This document shows, piece after piece, positions 16,797 through 24,972 of a stretch of DNA of 64,000 nucleotides. Below the pieces are notes generated by a model. That model made no database searches and had not been told where the DNA came from. It was given only the letters and a program-made list of their open reading frames with translations. The position numbers and the translations under genes were made by a program. Origin of the DNA: JAWVFK01 sp033856175 (GTDB lineage Bacteria; Actinomycetota; Thermoleophilia; Solirubrobacterales; 70-9); assembly GCA_033856175.1 (NCBI GenBank), contig JAWVFK010000041.1:1-64000 (forward strand), read 5' to 3'. Each line of letters opens with the position of its first letter. Position 1 is the stretch's first letter.

Positions 16797-17467
16797 CAGC
16801 CGAGGAGCTTCGCGGCCTCGCGGAAGTTCTTCACGGTCGCCGTCGGCGCCTTGCGGCCGTCGAGCTTCTCGCCGTGACGGTTGACCCAGATCACCGGCAC
16901 GTTCATCTTCAGAACGGGGGCGATGTCGTTGGTATAGCCGGAGCCGATGTGGAGCCAGCCCTTCTTGCCGCCGATGCGGCGGGCGCACTCCTTGAAGTGG
17001 ACCGGATCGGGCTTGTAGCTGCGGACCTGCTGCGCGGTGACGACGAGGTCGAGGTCGGGGCGCAGGTGGCGGCGGGAGATGCCGAGCAGCTTGTCGTCGA
17101 TGTTGGAGATGATGCCGATGTCGTACTTCTTGGCGAGTCGCTCCATCGCCGCGTTGGTCTCGCGGAAGGGCATCCAGCGCTCGACGCTGTCGGGCAGGAA
17201 CTGGGCCCGCGAGGGCTCGAGCTCCCAGCCGATCTCGCCGGCCACCTTGACCGCCGTGCGCCGCAGCACCTCGGCGTAGAGCTCATACGAGCCGGCCATC
17301 ACCTCCGCCTGGACCTCGAGGAAGCGGCTGAGCAGCGGGCCCGACTCGAAGCTGAAGCCGTCGCGCTTGGCCTCGGCCGAAAAGGCGTCGAGAATCCCCT
17401 TCTCCCAGTCGATCAGCGTCCCGTAGCAATCGGTCGTGACCCAGGTGATCTCCTTGGGGATGGCCAT
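16793..17467 (-). CDS. HAD-superfamily hydrolase (haloacid-dehalogenase type II-like)
   Basis: 224 residues. HAD motif I is TTDCYGTLIDW with the nucleophile Asp and a Cys in place of the usual hydrophobic or Phe residue (DxYGTL), motif II is IISNIDD, motif III the lysine in SYKPDP, and motif IV GSGYTNDI. The helical cap between motif I and II (residues about 20-110) matches 2-haloacid dehalogenase-like members, many of which are general phosphatases. The exact substrate cannot be assigned. It is transcribed against the GNAT gene (4-bp tail overlap) and away from sucC. A GATAAT hexamer lies 11 nt upstream of the ATG. Confidence 0.85.
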   Translation of the reverse strand: MAIPKEITWVTTDCYGTLIDWEKGILDAFSAEAKRDGFSFESGPLLSRFLEVQAEVMAGSYELYAEVLRRTAVKVAGEIGWELEPSRAQFLPDSVERWMPFRETNAAMERLAKKYDIGIISNIDDKLLGISRRHLRPDLDLVVTAQQVRSYKPDPVHFKECARRIGGKKGWLHIGSGYTNDIAPVLKMNVPVIWVNRHGEKLDGRKAPTATVKNFREAAKLLGC

Positions 17468-17583
17468 GGCAGCGCGGGATTATCCCAACTGAGGGGCTTT
17501 GCCGACCCCACCTACCTGCGAGCCGACCCCGCAAGGGCTGCTCTGAGCGGGCCGCCAACGCGATCGGATAGGTTTCGACGGCT

Positions 17584-18744
17584 TTGGACCTGCTCGAATA
17601 CCAGGGGAAACAGCTCTTCGCTGCGCAGGGGGTCCCCGTTCCCGACGGACGCGCCGCCACCACCGTCGAGGAGGCGGTCGCGGCGGCCGAGGAGATCGGC
17701 TACCCCTGCGCGATCAAGGCGCAGGTGCTGATCGGCGGTCGCGGCAAGGCCGGCGGCATCAAGATCGCCAAGGACCGCGACGAGGCCCAGGCCCATGCCG
17801 AGGCGATCCTCGGCATGGACATCCGCGGCCCCCGCGGCGAGGGCCCGTTCACGGTCCACGAGGTCTGGGTCGAGGGCGGCTCCGACATCGCCGCCGAGTA
17901 CTACGCCTCGATCATCCTCGACCGCGGTGAGAAGAAGGTGCTGGCGATGCTCTCGCGGATGGGCGGCATGAACGTCGAGGAGATCGCCGAGACCGACCCC
18001 GGCGCGCTCGTCAAGCGCCACGTCGACCCCGGCGAGGGATTCGACGCCGCCCAGGCGCGCCAGCTAGCCGTCGACGCCGGCATCGACGAGGACGTCCAGG
18101 ACCAGGTCGCCGAGCTGCTTGTCAAGCTCTTCGAGGCTTTCAACGCCGCCGACGCGACGCTGATCGAGGTCAACCCGCTGATCGTCACGACCGATCGCGA
18201 CGTCCTCGCCCTCGACGCCAAGGTCACGGTCGACAACAACGCCCTCTTCCGCCACGAGGAGCTCTCCGAGCTGCGCGACCTCTCGGCCGAGGACCCGCAG
18301 GAGCGGATGGCCAAGGAGAAGGGCCTGACCTACGTCAAGCTCGACGGCAACGTCGGCATCCTCGGCAACGGCGCCGGGCTCTGCATGTCGACGCACGACG
18401 TCGTCGCCCAGGCGGGCGGGCGGCCGGCGAACTTCCTCGACGCCGGCGGCGGCTCGAAGGCCGACGCGGTCGTCGACGCGCTCGAGGTCATCACCTCGGA
18501 CGAGAAGGTCACCGCCGTGCTCTTCAACATCTTCGGCGGCATCACGCGCTGCGACGAGGTCGCCAAGGGGATCATCGAGGCGACCAAGCAGATCGACCTC
18601 GACCTGCCGCTCGTCGTCCGCCTCGACGGCACCAACTCCGAGGAGGGCCTGCAGCTGCTGGCCGACGCCGCGCTGCCCAGGCTCGAGGTCGAGAAGACGA
18701 TGCTCGGCGCCGCCGAGCGCGTGGTCGAGCTGGCGAACGCGTGA
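17584..18744 (+). CDS. sucC: succinyl-CoA ligase (ADP/GDP-forming) beta subunit
   Basis: 386 residues, the normal length for SucC. It starts from TTG at 17584 so that the protein begins (M)DLLEYQGKQLFA, the universal SucC N-terminus. The ATP-grasp domain contains CAIKAQVLIGGRGKAGG and EVNPLIVT; the C-terminal CoA-ligase domain has VFNIFGGITRCDEVAKGI. Together with SucD it makes ATP or GTP from succinyl-CoA in the TCA cycle. The gene is followed 15 bp downstream by sucD. TAGGTT at 17569 lies 9 nt before the TTG and may be a -10 element giving a very short leader. Confidence 0.97.
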   Translation: MDLLEYQGKQLFAAQGVPVPDGRAATTVEEAVAAAEEIGYPCAIKAQVLIGGRGKAGGIKIAKDRDEAQAHAEAILGMDIRGPRGEGPFTVHEVWVEGGSDIAAEYYASIILDRGEKKVLAMLSRMGGMNVEEIAETDPGALVKRHVDPGEGFDAAQARQLAVDAGIDEDVQDQVAELLVKLFEAFNAADATLIEVNPLIVTTDRDVLALDAKVTVDNNALFRHEELSELRDLSAEDPQERMAKEKGLTYVKLDGNVGILGNGAGLCMSTHDVVAQAGGRPANFLDAGGGSKADAVVDALEVITSDEKVTAVLFNIFGGITRCDEVAKGIIEATKQIDLDLPLVVRLDGTNSEEGLQLLADAALPRLEVEKTMLGAAERVVELANA

Positions 18745-18759
18745 TGGCGAGGTGAGCTG

Positions 18760-19638
18760 ATGGCGATCATCGTCGACAACGAGACCAAGCTCGCGATCAG
18801 CGGCCTGACCGGCCGCGAGGGAACCTTCCACGGCCTGCGCAACCGCGACTACGGCACCGACGTCGTCGCCGGCGTGACGCCCGGCAAGGGCGGCCAGGAC
18901 GTCGAGGGCATCCCGGTCTTCGACTCGATCAAGGAGGCCGTCGACGAGCGCGGCGCCAACACCTCGATGATCTTCGTGCCGGCGCGCTTCGCCGCGGCGG
19001 CGATGGAGGAGGCGATCGACGCCGGCATCGGCACCGTCATCGCGATCACCGAGGGCATCCCGGTCCTCGACATGCTGCGCGTCTACTGGAAGGCCCGCGA
19101 CGCCGGCGTCCGCCTGATCGGCCCCAACTGCCCCGGCGTCCTCTCGCCGGGCAAGGCCAACGTCGGCATCATCCCGGCACAGTTCTTCGACCCCGGCCGG
19201 ATCGGCGTCGTCTCGAAGTCGGGGACGCTGACCTACCAGATCGGCAACGAGCTCAAGCAGGCCGGCGAGGGCAACTCGTCGATCGTCGGCATCGGCGGCG
19301 ACCCGATCGTCGGCTCCGACTTCATCGACATCCTGGCGCTGTTCGAGGCCGACGACGAGACCGACCTGATCGTCATGGTCGGCGAGATCGGCGGCGACGC
19401 CGAGGAGCGCGCGGCGGAGTACATCGCCGAGAGCGTGACCAAGCCGGTCGTCGCCTACATCGCCGGCTTCACCGCCCCGCCCGGCAAGCAGATGGGCCAC
19501 GCCGGCGCGATCATCTCCGGCTCCTCAGGCACGGCTGAGGCGAAGAAGCAGGCACTCGAGGCCAAGGGCGTCCGCGTCGGCAAGAGCCCGACCGAGGCGG
19601 CGCAGCTCGCGGTCGAAGCCATCGGCGCCCGAACGTAG
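18760..19638 (+). CDS. sucD: succinyl-CoA ligase alpha subunit
   Basis: 292 residues, full length. The N-terminal CoA-binding Rossmann domain contains ISGLTGREGTFH and GVTPGKGG; the ligase domain contains IGPNCPGVLSPGKANVGI, and the phosphohistidine loop GKQMGHAGAIISG places the catalytic His at residue 247. It works with SucC. The ATG is preceded by GAGGTGAGC. The downstream GST-like gene begins on the base after the TAG, so the three genes probably share a transcript. Confidence 0.97.
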   Translation: MAIIVDNETKLAISGLTGREGTFHGLRNRDYGTDVVAGVTPGKGGQDVEGIPVFDSIKEAVDERGANTSMIFVPARFAAAAMEEAIDAGIGTVIAITEGIPVLDMLRVYWKARDAGVRLIGPNCPGVLSPGKANVGIIPAQFFDPGRIGVVSKSGTLTYQIGNELKQAGEGNSSIVGIGGDPIVGSDFIDILALFEADDETDLIVMVGEIGGDAEERAAEYIAESVTKPVVAYIAGFTAPPGKQMGHAGAIISGSSGTAEAKKQALEAKGVRVGKSPTEAAQLAVEAIGART

Positions 19639-20424
19639 ATGGCCACCAAGCTCTACACGATGCCCGGATCGCATCCGGGAGCCGCTGTGGCGCTCGCCCT
19701 CGAGCGCAAGGGGATCCCCTACAGGCGAATCGACGTGATGATGCCGGCCTCGCTGCTGACGATTCGCTTGCGGGGTTTCCACGGCCGCACCGTGCCGGCG
19801 CTGAAGATCGGCCGCAAGCGCTTCCAGGGCTCGGTCGAGATCTGCCGTGCGCTGGAGCGGCTCGAGCCGGAGCCCCCGATCTACCCGGCCGACCCCGACC
19901 AGCGACGCCGCGTCGAGATCGCCGAGTCCTGGGGCGATGAGGTCCTGCAGCCGGCGGCACGGCGGATCAACGTCTGGGGGATGACCAGGGACCACGCCCC
20001 GGTCGCTCGCCAGATCGTCGACAGCCGCGAGCTCTACGACGCCAACATCATGATCCCGGCGCCGCTGGCGGCGGCGCTCGCGGGGCCGATGCTGAGCTGG
20101 TACAGCAGGGCGATCGGCGCCGACGACGATCGCGTCCATCACGACCTCGCCGAGCTGCCGTCGATGCTGGAGGGCGTCGATGCCTGGATCCGCGAGGGCG
20201 TCCTCGGCGGTGCCGAGCCCAACGCCGCCGACTTTCAGATCGCCTCGAGCGTGCGGCTGATGATGACGATGGAGGATCTTCGCGAGCCGCTCTCGGTGCG
20301 CCCGGCGGGCCGACTGGCGTTGCGGCTGCTGCCGCGCTACCCGGGCCACTCCGACGAGGTCCTGCCGGAGGATTGGCTGCAGCCGCTCCGTGCCGCACGC
20401 GTCGTCAATCCCGGCGCCGGCTGA
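19639..20424 (+). CDS. glutathione S-transferase-like protein
   Basis: 261 residues. The N-terminal part is a thioredoxin-fold GST domain (KLYTMPGSHPGAAVALALERKG, then VPALKIGRKRFQGSVEICRALE with the usual cis-Pro after Val). The rest is a helical C-terminal domain with the GST-typical ADFQIASSVRLM segment. Actinobacteria of this type usually lack glutathione, so it may use another thiol or serve a non-catalytic role; that is inference. The ATG at 19639 directly abuts the sucD stop. No catalytic Cys is seen in the active-site loop (a Ser, PGSHPG, is there). Confidence 0.75.
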   Translation: MATKLYTMPGSHPGAAVALALERKGIPYRRIDVMMPASLLTIRLRGFHGRTVPALKIGRKRFQGSVEICRALERLEPEPPIYPADPDQRRRVEIAESWGDEVLQPAARRINVWGMTRDHAPVARQIVDSRELYDANIMIPAPLAAALAGPMLSWYSRAIGADDDRVHHDLAELPSMLEGVDAWIREGVLGGAEPNAADFQIASSVRLMMTMEDLREPLSVRPAGRLALRLLPRYPGHSDEVLPEDWLQPLRAARVVNPGAG

Positions 20425-20438
20425 GCCAGGCGCCGACC

Positions 20439-20444
20439 TATACT
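20439..20444 (+). promoter_or_regulatory. -10 hexamer TATACT of a probable leaderless transcript
   Basis: TATACT ends 6 nt before the ATG at 20451, so a start site at the usual distance would fall on or next to the start codon. No ribosome binding site precedes the ATG. No convincing -35 is seen. Confidence 0.5.
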
Positions 20445-20450
20445 CGGCCG

Positions 20451-21554
20451 ATGGCCGACCTGATCAGCTTCGCCCGCGGCGCCCCGAGCGCCGACATCCT
20501 GCCCGCCGAGGCCGTTCGCGAGGCCGCCGCGAAGGCGCTCGAATCAGATTGGGAGCGCGCCCTCTCCTACGGCGTCGGCATCGGCCATCCGGGGCTCTGC
20601 GAGTGGATCGCCGGCGAGCTGCACGGCATCGATGCCTCGCAGGTGATGGTCACCAACGGCTCGCTCGAGGCGGGAGCGATGCTCTTCGAGCATCTGCTCG
20701 GCCCCGGCGATCGGGTGATCGTCGAGCAGCCCTCGTACGACCGCACGCTGCTGCTGCTGCGCCGCCTCGGCGTCGAGCTCGTGCCAGTAGCTCTCCAGGA
20801 CGACGGCATCGACGTCGACGGCGTCGAGGCGGCGCTGGCGGAGGGCCCGGTCAAGCTCGCCCACCTGATCCCCAACTTCCAGAACCCCGCCGGTTGCACG
20901 CTCTCGGCCGCGAAGCGCGCGCGGCTGGTCGAGCTCGCCAACGAGCACGACTTCTGGATCTTCGAGGACGACCCCTACCGGCTCGTCCACTTCGGCGAAG
21001 AGCCACCGCAGACCATGCTCGCCCTCGACGACGGCGACAGGGTGATCCATTCCTCGTCGTTCTCGAAGACGGTCAGCCCCGGCGTGCGCGTCGGCTACCT
21101 CGCCGGGCCCGCCGAGCAGATCGCCGAGCTCGCGACTCGAGCCAACGAGACCTACATCTCGCCGAACATGCTCGCCGAGTCGATCGTCTTCGAGCTCTGC
21201 CGCTCGGGTGGCCTCGCGAGCAACATCGAGTTCGTCCGCGAGGCGCTGCGCAGGCGCCGCGACGCCCTCGTCGGAGCGCTCGCCCAGGATCTGACCGAGG
21301 CCGACTTCGTCGTCCCCGGCGGCGGCTATTTCCTCTGGCTGACGCTCGCCGGCGAAGTCGACGCCGCCGAGCTGATGGCCCGTGCCGGCGAGGAGGGCGT
21401 CGCCTTCATCAAGGGCGCCGACTTCATGCTCGGGGGTGGCGAGTCGAGCCTGCGACTTTCGTTCGCAAGCGTTCCCGCCGAGCGAATTCCCGAGGGCGTA
21501 GAGCGCCTCGCCCGTGCTCTGGACCGCATGCGCTCGGGCGTCGCTGCCGCCTGA
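20451..21554 (+). CDS. PLP-dependent class I/II aminotransferase
   Basis: 367 residues starting at ATG 20451, which gives the usual N-terminus MADLISFARGAPSADILP. Fold-type I features: VTNGSLEAGAMLF (cofactor phosphate contact), PNFQNPAGCTLS, FEDDPYRLV (Asp binding the pyridine N) and the PLP lysine in SSFSKTVSPGVRVGYL. The substrate-binding Arg is in SSLRLSFA near the C-terminus. It resembles the aminotransferase domain of MocR and 2-aminoadipate/aromatic transaminases (LysN, ArAT-I gamma) without a helix-turn-helix. The amino acid substrate is not predictable. A -10 hexamer immediately upstream suggests a leaderless mRNA. Confidence 0.92.
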   Translation: MADLISFARGAPSADILPAEAVREAAAKALESDWERALSYGVGIGHPGLCEWIAGELHGIDASQVMVTNGSLEAGAMLFEHLLGPGDRVIVEQPSYDRTLLLLRRLGVELVPVALQDDGIDVDGVEAALAEGPVKLAHLIPNFQNPAGCTLSAAKRARLVELANEHDFWIFEDDPYRLVHFGEEPPQTMLALDDGDRVIHSSSFSKTVSPGVRVGYLAGPAEQIAELATRANETYISPNMLAESIVFELCRSGGLASNIEFVREALRRRRDALVGALAQDLTEADFVVPGGGYFLWLTLAGEVDAAELMARAGEEGVAFIKGADFMLGGGESSLRLSFASVPAERIPEGVERLARALDRMRSGVAAA

Positions 21555-21569
21555 GCCGGCGGTCGATGC

Positions 21570-22370
21570 CTAGCCGCGGCCGACGACCCGCAGGTACTCC
21601 TGGTCGAAGGCGAAGCCTTCCTCGCCGAGCTTGTTTGCGGTCGAGAAGAGGTCGAGGAACTCGGCCCGCATCTCCTCCCACTGCTGCTTGTTGAGCCGCT
21701 CCTGCGCCGCGACCATCGGCCCGAAGTTGGCCTCCAGGAAGCTCACGTAGTCCTCGGCGGAGTCGGCCCTGAACTCGACCTGATGCCGCGTCAGCTCGAG
21801 CGTCAGGCCGGCCGGCGAGAGCAGCTTGCGGACGTGGCGCTCGTTGCCCCAGCGGGTGGGTGGCTGGGCGTAGGAGGGCGGCGGCGGCGCGTAGGCGCCG
21901 GAGATCTTGAAGAGCTGGCCGCCGACGCCGTCGGGCGTCCAGCTGGCGATGCCGATGCTGCCTCCCGGGCGCAGCACCCTGATCAGCTCGTCGGCCGCGC
22001 GCTGGTGGCGGGGGGCGAACATGACGCCGAAGACGGAGATGACGCAGTCGAAGCTGTCGTCGTCGAAGGGCAGCTCCTCGGCGTCGGCCTCGACCCACTC
22101 GACCGCGACGCCGGCCTTCTTGGCTCGCCGGCGTGCGGCGGTGAACCACTCCGAGGTGATGTCCGAGCCCGTTACGTTGGCGCCGCGCTCGGCGGCGCGG
22201 ATCGCGGCGTTGCCGTTGCCGGTGGCGACGTCGAGGACATCCATTCCCTTCTCGATGCCGATCGCCTCGACGAGGTCGTCAGAGGCCGGCTGGACCAGCT
22301 TGGCGACCTCGCTCCAGTTGCCCGACGACCAGGTGCTGCGATTCGCTTCCCTCAGCTCGACTGGGTCCAA
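21570..22370 (-). CDS. class I SAM-dependent methyltransferase (UbiE-like)
   Basis: 266 residues. Motif I is VLDVATGNGNAAIRAA, motif II VTGSDIT, motif III VEADAEELPFDDDSFDCVISVFGVMFA, then the ELIRVLRPGGSIGIASW strand. This is the generic UbiE/Coq5-like fold with a C-terminal helical extension (ADSAEDYVSFLEANFG) seen in many small-molecule methyltransferases. The TTG at 22370 is chosen because an AGGAGG lies 7-8 nt upstream on the minus strand. Substrate unknown; neighbours give no clue. Confidence 0.88.
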   Translation of the reverse strand: MDPVELREANRSTWSSGNWSEVAKLVQPASDDLVEAIGIEKGMDVLDVATGNGNAAIRAAERGANVTGSDITSEWFTAARRRAKKAGVAVEWVEADAEELPFDDDSFDCVISVFGVMFAPRHQRAADELIRVLRPGGSIGIASWTPDGVGGQLFKISGAYAPPPPSYAQPPTRWGNERHVRKLLSPAGLTLELTRHQVEFRADSAEDYVSFLEANFGPMVAAQERLNKQQWEEMRAEFLDLFSTANKLGEEGFAFDQEYLRVVGRG

Positions 22371-22466
22371 CCCTCAACCTCCTCGGTTCGCTGCCGCTTG
22401 GGCTTGGCGCAGCCTAACCGCCAGAGTCGAGTTGCCGCCACCGCCAGGCGTGGTTCGTCGCGCCGC

Positions 22467-23216
22467 TCAGCGGCCGTAGCGATCGCGCGAGAGCTGCAGC
22501 TGCTCGGGCAGCGGCGGCCGCGGCGCCGGCGCCGGGTCGGCGCGGACCGAGACGGTCTCGGCGACGCTGCGGCTGACGGCGTGGCGACCGTCTTCGGAGG
22601 CGAGCACGACCTGGTCGTCGTCGCTCGACTCGAGCGTCGCGTCGAGCCCGGGCCGAAGCCCTGAGTCCTTGAGGTAGTGCAGCAGGTCCTCAGCCTCGTT
22701 CTCGAAGCGCAGGACGTGGACCTTGGCGCCGACCTCGACGTCGGCCAGCAGGCCGCCCTGCTCGCGGGCGCCTTCGACGATCGGGTGGCCATGGGGGCAG
22801 GTCGTCGCGTCGCCGATCGCCGCCCGCATCCGCTCCTCGAGCCGCGGCGACATCGCGTGCTCCATCCGCTCGGCCTCCTCGTGGACCTCGTCCCAGGGGA
22901 TGCCGAGGACGTCTGTCAGGAAGCGCTCGATCAGCCGGTGGCGGCGGACGATCTGCTCGGCGTGGGCGCGGCCATCCTCGGTGAAGACGATCGAGCGGTC
23001 CTCGCCGCGGCTGACGTAGCCGTCGCTTTCGAGCCGGCCGATCATCTCGTGGACCGTCGGCGCCGAGAGCTGCATCGCCCGGGCGATGTTGGCGCCGGTG
23101 ATCGGCAGCCCCGCCTCCATCAACCAGTACATGATCTGCAGGTACTCCTCCTCGGCGACGGTGACCTGGGAGGATTCCCCCGCTTTGCTGGTCGACTCCG
23201 CCACGCGCGCGATCAT
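22467..23216 (-). CDS. DtxR/MntR-family metal-dependent transcriptional repressor
   Basis: 249 residues. A winged helix-turn-helix (EEYLQIMYWLMEAGLPITGANIARAM...PTVHEMIGRLESDGYVSR) is followed by the metal-binding dimerisation domain (RHRLIERFL, VHEEAERMEHAMS) and a CPHGHPI segment. Then comes a FeoA-like SH3 domain (residues about 160-225). This is the full three-domain DtxR/IdeR layout, so it probably represses iron or manganese homeostasis genes when Fe2+ or Mn2+ is abundant. ATG 23216 is the first start that keeps the domain intact; GTG 23204 is an alternative. Its 5' end overlaps the divergent SDR gene by about 30 bp, which is unusual for a regulator gene. Confidence 0.88.
   Translation of the reverse strand: MIARVAESTSKAGESSQVTVAEEEYLQIMYWLMEAGLPITGANIARAMQLSAPTVHEMIGRLESDGYVSRGEDRSIVFTEDGRAHAEQIVRRHRLIERFLTDVLGIPWDEVHEEAERMEHAMSPRLEERMRAAIGDATTCPHGHPIVEGAREQGGLLADVEVGAKVHVLRFENEAEDLLHYLKDSGLRPGLDATLESSDDDQVVLASEDGRHAVSRSVAETVSVRADPAPAPRPPLPEQLQLSRDRYGR
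23168..23174 (+). promoter_or_regulatory. ribosome binding site GGGAGGA that selects TTG 23185
   Basis: GGGAGGA ends 10 nt before TTG at 23185, the last possible start before the Rossmann signature of the SDR. The site lies inside the divergent DtxR coding region. Confidence 0.55.
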
Positions 23217-23976
23217 AACCGGGGCCTCGCGAGGCATCGGCCGGGCGACGGCGCGCGCCCTGGCCGCTCGCGGCGCCACGGTCGGGCTCCTCGCGCGCGA
23301 CAAGGAGCGCCTGGAAGAGCTGGCCTCCGAGCTCGGCGACGGCGCCGTCGTCCTCGCCGCCGACGTCGCCAAGCGTGGTCCGCTCGAGCGCGCGATCGAG
23401 CGCTTCTGCCGCAAGGCCGGCGGCCTCGACCTGCTGATCGCCAACGCCGGCCTCGCCCGCTACGCGCCCTTTCCCGACCAGCCGATCGAGGACATCGAGC
23501 AGATGGTCAACGTCAACGTCCTCGGCACGCTCTACACGGTCAGAGCGGGCCTGACGCCGATGCTCGACCAGGCGAGCGGCCACGTGGTCGTCATCTCCTC
23601 CGGCGCGGGCCTGCGCGCCTTCCCCTCGGCCGCCGTCTACGGCGCGACCAAAGCAGCGGACCGAGCCTTCGCCGAAGCCCTCCGCCACGAGCTCTCAGGC
23701 ACCGGCATCTCGGTAACGACGGTCTTCCCCGGCGAGGTGGCAACCGACCTCCACGAGGGCCGAGAGACCCGACTCCCCGACTGGCGCAACAGCAACGAGG
23801 CGATCGAGCCGGAGACCGTGGCCAAAGCCCTGATCGAGGCGGTCGAGTCAGACCAGCGCGCCGTCTACATCCCCGCCGCAATCAGGGTCCTCGGCCTCAA
23901 CAGCCTGGCCCCAAAGCTCACGGACCGCCTCCTCGCGTCATTGAGGGGCGCCACGGCGGCCCCACGCCGCGACTAG
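23185..23976 (+). CDS. short-chain dehydrogenase/reductase
   Basis: About 263 residues from TTG 23185. Classical SDR elements: AIITGASRGIGRATARAL (cofactor loop), VLAADVA, LLIANAGLARYAPF (NAG motif), VVVISSGAGLRAFPSAAVYGATKAA with the catalytic Ser and Y-x-x-x-K, and TTVFPGEVATDLHEG. The basic residue after the glycine loop (LARDKERLEE) suggests NADP(H). Substrate unknown. Codons in the last ~330 bp (from about 23640) lose the strict C/G third-base pattern of the first part (CGA, GGA-type and A-ending codons), towards the palindrome at 24010. Transcribed away from DtxR with overlapping 5' ends. Confidence 0.87.
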   Translation: MLVDSATRAIITGASRGIGRATARALAARGATVGLLARDKERLEELASELGDGAVVLAADVAKRGPLERAIERFCRKAGGLDLLIANAGLARYAPFPDQPIEDIEQMVNVNVLGTLYTVRAGLTPMLDQASGHVVVISSGAGLRAFPSAAVYGATKAADRAFAEALRHELSGTGISVTTVFPGEVATDLHEGRETRLPDWRNSNEAIEPETVAKALIEAVESDQRAVYIPAAIRVLGLNSLAPKLTDRLLASLRGATAAPRRD

Positions 23977-24009
23977 CACCTGCCAGAAATGAGGGCGCTG
24001 GCGCCTCTC

Positions 24010-24093
24010 GGGCGGGTGGCGCCGAAAAAAATGGGCGCCGAGGAACGCCGGTACCGCAGGTGTCCATTTTTTTCGGTGACAGGACCCGCCCGC
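24010..24093. repeat. REP-like inverted repeat between convergent genes
   Basis: A perfect 13-bp inverted pair, CCGAAAAAAATGG at 24022-24034 and CCATTTTTTTCGG at 24064-24076, is flanked by outer arms GGGCGGGT (about 24010) and ACCCGCCC (about 24083), giving a long imperfect palindrome. The A7/T7 tracts stand out in this GC-rich DNA. It lies between two gene ends and may act as a bidirectional terminator, but its form is that of a REP/MITE-type mobile palindrome. Confidence 0.65.
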
Positions 24094-24108
24094 CACTAAC
24101 GCTGATCC

Positions 24109-24921
24109 CTAGTCGCGACGAGCCAGCGTCGAGACGATCGCCTCGTAGACCCCGGCCCCCATCCGCCCCTCGGTCACGGTGACGTTGTCCCGCGCCGCGA
24201 CCGCCTCGCGCACGCCCGGATCCCGCTCGGGCCCGTTCGCCGGCACGAAGAAGTGGCCGACGACGGAAGCCACCTCGACGTCCTCGAGCGAGTCGCCGAG
24301 CCCGATGCACTCCTCGGGCGAGTAGCCGCGAGCCCGCATGTGGGCGGCGACGCCGTTGGCCTTGCTCGCCAGCTTCGGCACGAGGTGGTAGCAGTGGGCA
24401 ATCTCGATGCCCTCCATGCTGCGGTTGATCGTGCCGTTGTCGAGCAGGCGGACGTCGTCGTGGCCGTTCTCGGCCAGCAGCGCGTTCGCCTCGTCGACGT
24501 CGATCAGGCCGCGGAAGAGGAAGGAGAACTCGCGGTTGGTGTGCCAGGGCGAGTGCTCCTCGAAGCGGCCGGCGTAGCTGCGCAGCAGCAGGTCGGGGGA
24601 GCCGCCGGCGCCGATCTTCTCGAAGACGGTGCCCTGCTCGTCGGGCACGAGGTCGCCGGTCAGCAGCGTCCGCTCGCCGTCGACGACGAGGACGCAGCCG
24701 GTCTCGCAGACGTAGGCGGTCTGGCCGAGCAGGCGCGCGTCCTCGAGCACCTGGGCCTCGCGGCGGCCCGAGGTGACGACGATCTCGACGCCGGCCCGGT
24801 GGCAGGCCTCGACGGCGCGGATCGGCAGCAGCGAGAACTCGCCGTCGGCGTCGCGCAGCAGCGAGCCGCCGAGCCCGAGCAGGGTCCCGTCGAGGTCGAC
24901 GTATGCGCAGCGCAGGGCCAT
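24109..24921 (-). CDS. HAD-superfamily phosphatase (Cof/MPGP-type, subfamily IIB)
   Basis: 270 residues from ATG 24921. HAD motif I is AYVDLDGTLLG, motif II VVTSGR, the lysine of motif III is in LASKANGV, and motif IV is IGLGDSLEDVEV. The large cap between motifs II and III is of the C2 type. This layout matches sugar-phosphate and mannosyl-3-phosphoglycerate phosphatase-like enzymes; the substrate is not assignable. It is transcribed divergently from the dihydropteroate synthase gene 51 bp away and ends against the palindrome at 24010-24093. Confidence 0.85.
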   Translation of the reverse strand: MALRCAYVDLDGTLLGLGGSLLRDADGEFSLLPIRAVEACHRAGVEIVVTSGRREAQVLEDARLLGQTAYVCETGCVLVVDGERTLLTGDLVPDEQGTVFEKIGAGGSPDLLLRSYAGRFEEHSPWHTNREFSFLFRGLIDVDEANALLAENGHDDVRLLDNGTINRSMEGIEIAHCYHLVPKLASKANGVAAHMRARGYSPEECIGLGDSLEDVEVASVVGHFFVPANGPERDPGVREAVAARDNVTVTEGRMGAGVYEAIVSTLARRD

Positions 24922-24960
24922 TCGGGCCCCAACGCTATCCACTGCGCCGCGCCCGCCGGT

Positions 24961-24966
24961 TACCGT
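24961..24966 (+). promoter_or_regulatory. -10 hexamer TACCGT of a probable leaderless transcript
   Basis: TACCGT ends 6 nt before GTG 24973. There is no Shine-Dalgarno sequence before that GTG. No -35 is recognised. Confidence 0.35.
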
Positions 24967-24972
24967 TGCCCG

